Shown here piece by piece: positions 1 to 5,414 of a DNA stretch of 48,480 nt (within the stretch, counting starts at the first letter, position 1; each line of letters opens with the position of its first letter). The position numbers and the translations under genes were made by a program. The notes beneath the pieces were generated by a model, which was not told the DNA's origin, searched no databases, and saw only the letters and a list, made by a program, of their open reading frames with translations. The DNA is taken from contig CAJTTD010000003.1 in assembly GCA_910579205.1 (NCBI GenBank), positions 1 through 48,480 of the forward strand. Reading direction: 5' to 3'. The stretch comes from an uncultured Christensenella sp. GTDB taxonomy: Bacteria > Bacillota > Clostridia > Christensenellales > Pumilibacteraceae.

Positions 1-5
1 TTTAT

Positions 6-53
6 AAAGTATAGCGCACTATCTTCGCTTGCGAAGATAGTGCGCTATACTTT
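6..53. repeat. Perfect 23-bp inverted repeat with 2-nt loop
   Basis: Two 23-nt arms (6-28 and 31-53) are exact reverse complements around a TT centre. The hairpin lies downstream of the small zinc-ribbon gene at 132-257. On the minus strand it is followed by TTTATAAA, so it may act as a terminator. The stem is much longer than a normal terminator needs and has no G+C-rich base next to a T-run. It may belong to the same palindrome family seen at 905-949 and 1098-1138, but their sequences differ. Confidence 0.85.
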
Positions 54-131
54 GCCCACAAGGAAATCCCTATAACAGATACCCTTATGCAGCTTTTTTC
101 ATTACGGGACTTATTCAATCTAAAACGTATT

Positions 132-257
132 TTATTCTTTCTCCTCTTGTGGCTCTGCATGATAGTCTTCGCTACCGCAATTAGGACATTTCCCCCCGTT
201 GGCATTCATACTGTAATGCCCGCACTTATAACAATGATAGTACGTGATTGTAGACAT
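132..257 (-). CDS. Small zinc-ribbon protein, 41 aa
   Basis: A 41-residue reading frame starts at ATG 257 behind a near-perfect AAGGAGG site seven bases upstream. It has its own consensus promoter at 289-317. The protein carries two CxxC knuckles (Cys9/Cys12 as CYKC and Cys24/Cys27 as CPNC), separated by a short Gly/Asn-rich loop. An acidic tail rich in Glu and Gln follows. This is the layout of a single zinc ribbon with nothing attached. Such mini zinc ribbons occur widely, and their partners are mostly unknown. No function can be assigned. The neighbouring broken CPCC gene is also cysteine-rich, but the two are not obviously homologous. The reading is well supported by the promoter, the ribosome binding site and the metal-binding spacing. 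Confidence 0.8.
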   Translation of the reverse strand: MSTITYYHCYKCGHYSMNANGGKCPNCGSEDYHAEPQEEKE

Positions 258-288
258 ATAATTTACCTCCTTAATAATTTATATAATT

Positions 289-317
289 AATATAACGGAA
301 ATTATTACGGAAGTCAA
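289..317 (-). promoter_or_regulatory. Sigma-A promoter for the 41-aa zinc-ribbon gene
   Basis: The -35 box is TTGACT (312-317) and the -10 box is TATATT (289-294), with exactly 17 bp between them on the minus strand. Transcription would start about 25 bases before the AAGGAGG-led start codon at 257. Confidence 0.75.
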
Positions 318-394
318 TATCAATAATTACAATGTATTTGTACGGCGGATCGATCATAACAAGCATACCGCTTTTCTTCATTTATACGCTCATT

Positions 395-412
395 CCTACC
401 AACGCAAAACGA
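395..412 (+). repeat. Copy of the tRNA-Ile 3' end in inverted orientation (18-bp repeat)
   Basis: The 18 bases here are identical to 905-922. Including flanking bases (about 389-407), the sequence reproduces the 3' end of tRNA-Ile(GAT) with its CCA and the next six bases, but on the opposite strand to the tRNA gene. The two direct copies enclose about 490 bp that contain the broken CPCC gene and its promoter. This looks like a target-site or recombination remnant tied to the tRNA gene. Confidence 0.7.
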
Positions 413-424
413 ATATTTAAAAAT

Positions 425-712
425 TTAGTTGTCTAAGTCAAACAATTCATCTTCTTTGGGCGGGCGCACACTTTTTATAAACTTTTCGTGAGCAGCGCCG
501 AATTCTTTATAATTTTCTTTTGCTTGATTTAATGAAACAGTATTTGCCTCGTGTTCCAAATCGGGATCATCGAATTGAAAAGGGTCATCTTCCCAATAGC
601 AAACAGGGCAAATATCATATTGCCGAGTAACGCCGAGAGTGTAATGACCACAGCACGGACATTTATATTTCGGTGTAGTTTTTTATATTTTTTTCTTGAA
701 AAGACCAAACAT
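425..712 (-). pseudogene. CPCC-family cysteine-rich protein, interrupted by in-frame TAA
   Basis: Reading from ATG 712, nine codons (MFGLFKKKI) are followed by a TAA (codon 10). The same frame then continues without further stops for 85 codons to a TAA at 425. The downstream part is a typical cysteine-rich CPCC domain: YKCPCCGHYTL at the start, then DICPVCYWEDDP, then an ANTVSLNQAKENYKEFG helix. In intact family members this domain normally follows a short N-terminus directly, as here. No other ATG, GTG or TTG lies between the stop and the domain. The stop lies in an A-rich stretch, but a single -1 or +1 slip does not restore the frame. A strong promoter remains at 749-777. The simplest reading is a recent nonsense mutation; readthrough or a sequencing error are alternatives. 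Confidence 0.75.
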
Positions 713-748
713 AATTATTACCCCAAATCACTGTTTATAATACAGTAT

Positions 749-777
749 ATCATATCAAAGTCCAAAGATTTTTTCAA
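749..777 (-). promoter_or_regulatory. Near-consensus promoter of the CPCC gene
   Basis: TTGAAA (772-777) and TATGAT (749-754) are separated by 17 bp on the minus strand. They sit about 40 bp upstream of ATG 712, with a GGGGT ribosome-binding-like site between. The promoter looks intact although the gene it serves carries an internal stop. Confidence 0.75.
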
Positions 778-904
778 GTATATAACATTCTGAAATGTCA
801 AATTGTACCACGACGGACACTTGATAATAACAAGCGCGGCGCGGCGGTAAGACATTACTTTTCTGTCAAACTACACTACGCGCCGCATGGTCTTGCCACC
901 CCTC

Positions 905-949
905 CCTACCAACGCAAAACGACCCTTTTGGGTCGCTTGCGTTGGTAGG
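905..949 (-). terminator. Terminator hairpin extended by an inverted copy of the tRNA-Ile end
   Basis: On the minus strand, directly after tRNA-Ile, CGACCC and GGGTCG pair around AAAA and are followed by TTTT: a short intrinsic terminator. The stem then continues: 13 bases of the tRNA acceptor end and its flank (937-949) are repeated in inverted form at 905-917. A folded transcript would therefore pair the mature tRNA 3' end, including CCA, with the downstream copy. That could compete with tRNA folding or mark 3' processing. Confidence 0.7.
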
Positions 950-1019
950 AATGAGTGGACTCGAACCACCGACCCCCACCTTATCAGGGTGGTGCTCTAA
1001 CCTGCTGAGCTACATTCCT
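943..1019 (-). tRNA. tRNA-Ile (anticodon GAT)
   Basis: A complete cloverleaf is visible. The acceptor AGGAATG pairs with CATTCCT and is followed by the encoded ACCA. The D-arm GCTCAGCAGGTTAGAGC is present. The anticodon stem CCACC/GGTGG carries the loop CTGATAA (anticodon GAT). The T-arm has the TTCGAGT loop. The gene follows tRNA-Ala(TGC) on the same strand and probably shares its promoter at 1288-1316. Ala and Ile tRNAs are usually found together in ribosomal operons, but no rRNA sequence is present here. Confidence 0.97.
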
Positions 1020-1027
1020 TTACATTA

Positions 1028-1046
1028 TGGTGGAGATTAGCGGACT
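1028..1046 (-). repeat. Detached 3' end of tRNA-Ala (19-bp direct repeat)
   Basis: These 19 bases exactly match 1197-1215, the 3' end of tRNA-Ala(TGC) with its CCA, in the same orientation. They sit eight bases upstream of tRNA-Ile. The direct copies bracket about 150 bp of palindromic sequence. This is the arrangement left by insertion at a tRNA 3' end or by duplication. Confidence 0.85.
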
Positions 1047-1097
1047 AGCGCGTCTTGCCTTTGGCAATCCGCCTACTTCGCGGCATAGCCGCTCGCA

Positions 1098-1138
1098 CGC
1101 TCCCTACAAACAGTGCACCGCACTGTTTGTAGGGAGCG
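1098..1138. repeat. Perfect 19-bp palindrome with 3-nt loop between the tRNA genes
   Basis: Arms 1098-1116 and 1120-1138 are exact reverse complements around ACC. The hairpin lies in the spacer of the tRNA-Ala/tRNA-Ile transcript and has no T-run, so it is not a classical terminator. It resembles a REP-like or processing hairpin. Confidence 0.85.
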
Positions 1139-1148
1139 CCCATTCGGC

Positions 1149-1219
1149 TTCGAGTCCGCTAACTCTTTCGTCTGTAAACTTCGTCAACAGACGAATTGGT
1201 GGAGATTAGCGGACTCGAA
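1149..1219. repeat. Inverted repeat built from the tRNA-Ala T-arm
   Basis: Positions 1149-1162 are the exact reverse complement of 1206-1219, which is the T-loop and 3' T-stem of tRNA-Ala. An inner stem pairs 1167-1174 with 1188-1195. The arrangement parallels the tRNA-Ile hairpin at 905-949: in both cases an inverted copy of the tRNA end lies just downstream of the gene. Confidence 0.8.
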
Positions 1220-1272
1220 CCGCTGACCCTCTGCTTGCAAAGCAGATGCTCTACCAACTGAGCTAAATCCCC
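1197..1272 (-). tRNA. tRNA-Ala (anticodon TGC)
   Basis: The acceptor GGGGATT pairs with AATCTCC (one G-T pair) and is followed by the encoded ACCA. The D-arm GCTCAGTTGGTAGAGC is present. The anticodon stem TCTGC/GCAGA carries TTTGCAA (anticodon TGC). The T-arm is GCGGTTCGAGTCCGC. It is the first gene of a two-tRNA transcript starting at the promoter at 1288-1316. Confidence 0.97.
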
Positions 1273-1287
1273 ATGCCGACGCAATCA

Positions 1288-1316
1288 ATAATATCAAATC
1301 CATGCGTATTTGTCAA
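1288..1316 (-). promoter_or_regulatory. Promoter of the tRNA-Ala/tRNA-Ile transcript
   Basis: TTGACA (1311-1316) and TATTAT (1288-1293) are spaced 17 bp apart on the minus strand, and the -10 box ends 15 bases before the first base of tRNA-Ala. Confidence 0.85.
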
Positions 1317-1408
1317 TCGTTTACGACATATTTTACGATTTTTTTATTGACCCGACGCAAGACGGGAAACGCCGCACATTTATTTTTTATACCTTTATCC
1401 GCAAAGCC

Positions 1409-1437
1409 TTGTAATTTGGCACAAACGGGTGTATAAT
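1409..1437 (+). promoter_or_regulatory. polA promoter placed for a leaderless transcript
   Basis: TTGTAA (1409-1414) and TATAAT (1432-1437) are separated by 17 bp. Seven bases after the -10 box is the A of the polA start codon (1444). There is no Shine-Dalgarno sequence between. If transcription starts at the usual distance, the mRNA begins at AUG. Confidence 0.75.
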
Positions 1438-1443
1438 TGATTT

Positions 1444-3975
1444 ATGGAAAAAGACAGCTTTATTGTAATAGACGCCAACTCGCTCGTAAACCGCGCGTTT
1501 TTCGCTCTGCCCGCCATGACTACGTCGCGCGGCGAGCATGTAGGCGCGGTATACGGGTTTACGGCAATGCTCATCAAACTCATGGAGCATTACAAGCCCA
1601 AATACATCGCGGCGGCGTTCGACGTTCATGCGCCCACGTTTAGGCACAAGCTCACGCCCGTGTACAAGGCGACGAGAAAATCCATGCCTATCGAGCTTGC
1701 GTCGCAAATGGATCTTTTAAAGTCGCTGCTCGACGCTATGGGCATAAAGCGTTACGAGCTTGCGGGCTACGAAGCGGACGATATTATAGGCACGGCGGCG
1801 CGGCGCGCGGGCGCGTTCACTTATATCCTTACGGGCGACCGCGACAGCGTGCAGCTCGTAAACGAGTCCACGCACGTGCTTTTGACCAAACGCGGTATTT
1901 CCGAAACGATAGAGGTTACGCCGCAAAACGCTCACGAGGTATTCGGAGTTCCCGCCGATCGCGTGGTGGACTTTAAAGCGCTCGCGGGCGATTCTTCCGA
2001 CAACATACCGGGCGTAAACGGCATTGGCGACAAGACCGCCGCCGCACTATTGCAAGAGTACGGCTCGCTCGACGGCGTTTACTCCGATCTCGACAGCATT
2101 ACGGGCAGCAAGCGGAGCAAGCTCGAAACGGGCAAGGAGTGGGCGTATCTTTCGCGCAAACTCGCCGAGATCGACACGGACGTTCCCATAGAATTTTCGC
2201 TCGAACAGTGCAAAGCGACCTTCCCGTTTTCCGCGGCGGTACGCGATATCTTTGCGCAATGCGAGTTCAAATCGCTGCTCAAGCGCGACGAGCTGTTTAA
2301 GACTTCTGTCGATACGCCGTCGCCGCGCGCGCAAACAGCCGAAACAGTGCCGCTTTCGCCCGATAAACTAAGCGGCGTTTTGTCCGACAACATAGACAAG
2401 GAAGTCGCAGTTCTTATCATGCGCGACGGACTCCACTTTGCTTTCGACGGCGCGACGGACTACGTTCTCCCCGTATCGGACGATCTGATGAGCGTATTCA
2501 CGGCGGACGCTGCCGTGCAAGCTGCGCTTCCGCTGTTTAGGCGGCGCGTACTGACTTTCGATCTAAAAGCGCTTTTGCACGAGATAGACCGCTGTACGGG
2601 CAGCGGGACGGACAAGTGCGCGCGGGCAAAAGCGGCGCGCGCCGCAATTCCCGACGCCGACGACATATCGCTAATGGCGTATCTTCTCGAATATAGGCTG
2701 TCGCCTACCACCGCCGCCGAGCTGTTCTCCTACCGAGACGAATGCATGAGCGAGCTTGACGCGCGCGACATGACCAAGCTGTATCGCGAAATAGAGCTGC
2801 CACTTCTCTTTATTCTGTTTGAAATGGAGTGCATTGGCTTTACCATAGACAAGACCCGCCTCGACGAAATAGGCGCGAAGCTTTCCGAACTCGAGCTAAA
2901 GAGCATAGAGCGCATACACGGGCTTTACGGCGGCAGCTTTAATCTCAACTCGCCCAAGCAGCTTGCAAAGGTACTCTTTGACGAAATGAAGATACCGTAC
3001 CCCGGCAAACCGCCCTACTCGACCAAAGCCGAGGTTTTGGAAAAGCTTTCGGGCGACTATGAGATAGTGGACGAGATATTAAAATATCGGTTCAACTCCA
3101 AGCTTAAGTCCACATTTGTGGACGGACTGCGCAAGGCGCTCGGCGGCGGGGCTACCGTGCATACTTCGTTCAATCAGACCATAACAGCAACGGGCAGACT
3201 GTCGTCCACCGATCCCAACTTGCAGAACATCCCCGCGCGCAGCGATCAAGGCAAGCTGTTGCGCTCCATGTTTGTTCCGCGCGACGGCAACGTCTTGATC
3301 GACGCGGACTATCGCCAGATAGAGCTTAAGCTGTTGGCGCATTTTTCGGGCGATCCAAAAATGATAGAAGCGTTCAACAACGGCGGAGACATACACGCGT
3401 CCACTGCGTCGGAGGTGTTCGGCGTGCCGCTCGACAGCGTAACTGCGCAAATGCGGCGAGACGCAAAAGCCGTCAACTTCGGCATTGTGTACGGCATAAG
3501 CAATTACGGACTGAGCCAAAACATCCATATACCGCCGCGCAAAGCCGACGAATACATCAAACGGTATTTCGAGCGCTTCCCCGCAGTAAAGGCGTATCTC
3601 GACGGGCTTATAGAGTTTGCCAAACAGCACGGCTATGCCGTTACCGAGTTTAACCGCCGCCGATCCATACCCGAGCTGAACTCCGCAAAGTTCACCGAGC
3701 GCAAGTTCGGCGAACGCGTGGCAATGAACATGCCGCTGCAAGGCACCGCCGCCGACATTATAAAGCTCGCCATGATAAACGTGCACAATAGACTTAAAGA
3801 CATGAAGTCAAAACTCATTCTTCAAGTCCACGACGAACTCATAGTAGACGCCGCGCCCGACGAGACGGAAGAGGTCGTAGCGATACTGCGCTCGGAAATG
3901 GAAAACGCAGTCAAGCTGTCCGTTCCGCTCGATGTGGATATTTCGGTCGGCGCAAACTGGATGGAGTGCAAATAG
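1444..3975 (+). CDS. polA: DNA polymerase I
   Basis: This 843-residue family A DNA polymerase is used in lagging-strand maturation and repair. The N-terminal 5' nuclease domain (about 1-275) opens with FIVIDANSLVNRAFFALP and contains YEADDIIGTAAR and LAGDSSDNIPGVNGIG. The middle 3'-5' exonuclease-like segment (about 300-460) lacks the usual DEDD acidic residues, so proofreading is probably absent, as in many Bacillota enzymes. The C-terminal polymerase domain has motif A DADYRQIELKLLAHFSGD near residue 620, motif B RRDAKAVNFGIVYGISNYG near 670, and motif C QVHDELIVD near 795. The start at 1444 fits the normal family N-terminus but has no ribosome binding site; the promoter position suggests a leaderless message. 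coaE follows 49 bases later on the same strand. Confidence 0.97.
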   Translation: MEKDSFIVIDANSLVNRAFFALPAMTTSRGEHVGAVYGFTAMLIKLMEHYKPKYIAAAFDVHAPTFRHKLTPVYKATRKSMPIELASQMDLLKSLLDAMGIKRYELAGYEADDIIGTAARRAGAFTYILTGDRDSVQLVNESTHVLLTKRGISETIEVTPQNAHEVFGVPADRVVDFKALAGDSSDNIPGVNGIGDKTAAALLQEYGSLDGVYSDLDSITGSKRSKLETGKEWAYLSRKLAEIDTDVPIEFSLEQCKATFPFSAAVRDIFAQCEFKSLLKRDELFKTSVDTPSPRAQTAETVPLSPDKLSGVLSDNIDKEVAVLIMRDGLHFAFDGATDYVLPVSDDLMSVFTADAAVQAALPLFRRRVLTFDLKALLHEIDRCTGSGTDKCARAKAARAAIPDADDISLMAYLLEYRLSPTTAAELFSYRDECMSELDARDMTKLYREIELPLLFILFEMECIGFTIDKTRLDEIGAKLSELELKSIERIHGLYGGSFNLNSPKQLAKVLFDEMKIPYPGKPPYSTKAEVLEKLSGDYEIVDEILKYRFNSKLKSTFVDGLRKALGGGATVHTSFNQTITATGRLSSTDPNLQNIPARSDQGKLLRSMFVPRDGNVLIDADYRQIELKLLAHFSGDPKMIEAFNNGGDIHASTASEVFGVPLDSVTAQMRRDAKAVNFGIVYGISNYGLSQNIHIPPRKADEYIKRYFERFPAVKAYLDGLIEFAKQHGYAVTEFNRRRSIPELNSAKFTERKFGERVAMNMPLQGTAADIIKLAMINVHNRLKDMKSKLILQVHDELIVDAAPDETEEVVAILRSEMENAVKLSVPLDVDISVGANWMECK

Positions 3976-4024
3976 GCGCTGTATGCTATGCCGATACGCG
4001 CATCTTATCTTACGGTGAACACAC

Positions 4025-4648
4025 ATGAACAGAAACATAAGAGAACTCAAAGAGTTTAAAAAACAAGTGAAAGTAGCGGGACTTACGGGCGGCATTGCCA
4101 GCGGTAAGTCGGTCGCGACGGAAGCTCTACGCGCCGCGGGCTTTACCGTTATAGACGCGGACGAGATCTCGCGCCGCATAACGGCTATCGGCTCGCAAGT
4201 GGAGCGCAGAATAAAAGACGCGTTCCCTTCCGTAGCAAAAGACGACTGCTTGGATAGGCGCGCGCTCCGCGAACTGATATCGAGCGACGCCGCGGCAAAG
4301 AAAAAACTCGACGACATAACCCACCCGCCCATAATAAGCGAGATAGAGCGGATCGTACGGGCGACCGAGCCGCCTATGATCATCTGCGCGCCGCTGTTGT
4401 TTGAAACGTCGCTGTCCGCGCTATGCGATTGCACGGTTTGCACGGTTTGCGCCTTGGAAACGCGTATCGAGCGTCTTTGCGCGCGAGACAGCGTAGACAG
4501 AGATGCAGCTTTACGCATGATCAACGCGCAGATACCCGACTGCGAGCGCGCGGCGCTGTCCGATTTTTGCGTGCCGTCCGACGGCGATATGGACGAGTTC
4601 AAAGCGGAAACGGTAGCACTGTTCCGCGCGATATTTTCAAAGCGGTAA
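4025..4648 (+). CDS. coaE: Dephospho-CoA kinase
   Basis: CoaE phosphorylates the ribose 3'-OH of dephospho-CoA, the last step of coenzyme A synthesis, in the cytosol. The 207-residue protein has the Walker A loop GLTGGIASGKS, the DADEISR motif after beta-strand 2, the family segment DDITHPPI, and a PLLFE lid region. The polA-coaE pairing is common in Bacillota. Family members normally begin at the strand just before the P-loop. Here the first ATG adds about 16 residues (MNRNIRELKEFKKQ). A GTG at 4073 would give a conventional N-terminus, but neither start has a strong ribosome binding site. A bidirectional terminator follows at 4741. Confidence 0.95.
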   Translation: MNRNIRELKEFKKQVKVAGLTGGIASGKSVATEALRAAGFTVIDADEISRRITAIGSQVERRIKDAFPSVAKDDCLDRRALRELISSDAAAKKKLDDITHPPIISEIERIVRATEPPMIICAPLLFETSLSALCDCTVCTVCALETRIERLCARDSVDRDAALRMINAQIPDCERAALSDFCVPSDGDMDEFKAETVALFRAIFSKR

Positions 4649-4740
4649 TAGTCCGCGACTTTCCGCGCGGCACATCACGGCATGCGCAACGGGCATTACC
4701 GCGATACGCGATGAAAGCTGAAACCGAACATGCACTTAAA

Positions 4741-4778
4741 AGCGCCGCAACGGCATATCGACCGCAGCGGCGCTTTTT
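4741..4778 (+). terminator. Terminator between polA-coaE and the lytic transglycosylase
   Basis: AGCGCCGC (4741-4748) pairs with GCGGCGCT (4767-4774) and is followed by TTTTT. The upstream AAA makes it usable in both directions, and the flanking genes converge here. Confidence 0.85.
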
Positions 4779-4799
4779 ATATCGGCTGTAGCAATAACG

Positions 4800-5306
4800 T
4801 CAACCGAAAAATCCGTATACTTTGCGCGCGAACCGTATTTTTTTGACGTATGTCGCCGTCTCCTTAAACACCGTCTCGCCCGCCAAAAACTTTCTCGCGT
4901 TCGCTTCCCCCGCGTTGTACGCCATTAGCGCGGCGGTCTCGTCGCCGTCAAACTTGTCGAGCATGAGCGCCAGATAGAAGCAGCCGCAGCGGAGCGAGTT
5001 TTGCTTGTCAAAGATATCGCCTTTGTCTATGCCGAGCGACGCGGCGCAAAACTCGTAAGTTTCGGGCATAAGCTGCATAAGTCCCGACGCGCCTTTTTCG
5101 GATACAGCATGCGCGTCGAAGCCGCTTTCCGCCCACACGACCGAGCGCACGAGCGAGCGGTCCAGCCCGAACTCGTCCGCCGCGTCGTTTACCGCGCGCG
5201 CGTATTTATTGGGGAACGCCGCGCACAGCGCTATCGCCGATATCATTATGACTGCGGCGACGGCTACGGTAATATACATCGCGATCTTCGTTCCCGTCAT
5301 CTTCAT
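4800..5306 (-). CDS. Lytic transglycosylase, SLT/Slt70-like domain
   Basis: The 168-residue protein has an N-terminal membrane segment (about residues 8-30) and then a soluble lytic transglycosylase domain. That domain cleaves the MurNAc-GlcNAc bond with formation of 1,6-anhydroMurNAc. Visible motifs are the catalytic Glu in WAESGFD (Glu60), GASGLMQLMPET, and AYNAGEANARKFL. The protein is probably anchored outside the cytoplasmic membrane. The start was set at ATG 5306; an upstream in-frame TTG at 5345 would run into the parC terminator and adds only a basic stretch. A TATACT box sits six bases before this ATG with no ribosome binding site, the same geometry as at polA. The gene is monocistronic, convergent with coaE. 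Confidence 0.9.
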   Translation of the reverse strand: MKMTGTKIAMYITVAVAAVIMISAIALCAAFPNKYARAVNDAADEFGLDRSLVRSVVWAESGFDAHAVSEKGASGLMQLMPETYEFCAASLGIDKGDIFDKQNSLRCGCFYLALMLDKFDGDETAALMAYNAGEANARKFLAGETVFKETATYVKKIRFARKVYGFFG

Positions 5307-5312
5307 ATTTAT

Positions 5313-5318
5313 AGTATA
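5313..5318 (-). promoter_or_regulatory. Candidate -10 box directly before the transglycosylase start
   Basis: TATACT ends six bases before ATG 5306, so the predicted transcription start would be at the A of AUG. No convincing -35 hexamer is present at 16-18 bp, so this is weaker than the polA case. Confidence 0.4.
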
Positions 5319-5347
5319 GTACACGCGACGGCGGGTAATGCGCAAAA

Positions 5348-5377
5348 TGAAAAATACGGCCGTTAAAGACCGTATTT
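5348..5377 (-). terminator. Terminator of the parE-parC operon
   Basis: On the minus strand AAATACGG (5370-5377) pairs with CCGTATTT (5352-5359), and the stem runs into further T residues. It lies about 38 bases after the parC stop. Confidence 0.8.
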
Positions 5378-5414
5378 ATACATTCGCATAAACGGAGCAA
5401 GCCCGTCGGGCATA

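Noticed and set aside
2..205. Minus-strand 67-residue frame covering the left palindrome
   Set aside because: It runs in another frame across the end of the real 41-residue zinc-ribbon gene and through the hairpin, has no ribosome binding site and has shadow-like composition.
425..712. Programmed frameshift joining the first nine codons to the CPCC domain
   Set aside because: The two parts are already in the same frame. Only a stop codon separates them, and neither a -1 nor a +1 slip at the A-run leads to the domain frame without meeting another stop.
905..1138. CRISPR array
   Set aside because: The repeated sequences are palindromes and tRNA fragments of different sequence with irregular spacing; there is no regular repeat-spacer pattern and no cas gene.
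943..1272. Part of a ribosomal RNA operon spacer
   Set aside because: Ala and Ile tRNAs often lie between 16S and 23S genes, but no rRNA sequence flanks them; polA and small protein genes lie on either side.
3079..3786. Long minus-strand frame inside polA and similar long antisense frames in parC, parE and purL
   Set aside because: They are Arg/Tyr/Val/His-rich mirror frames of GC-biased genes, have no ribosome binding sites and no recognisable motifs.
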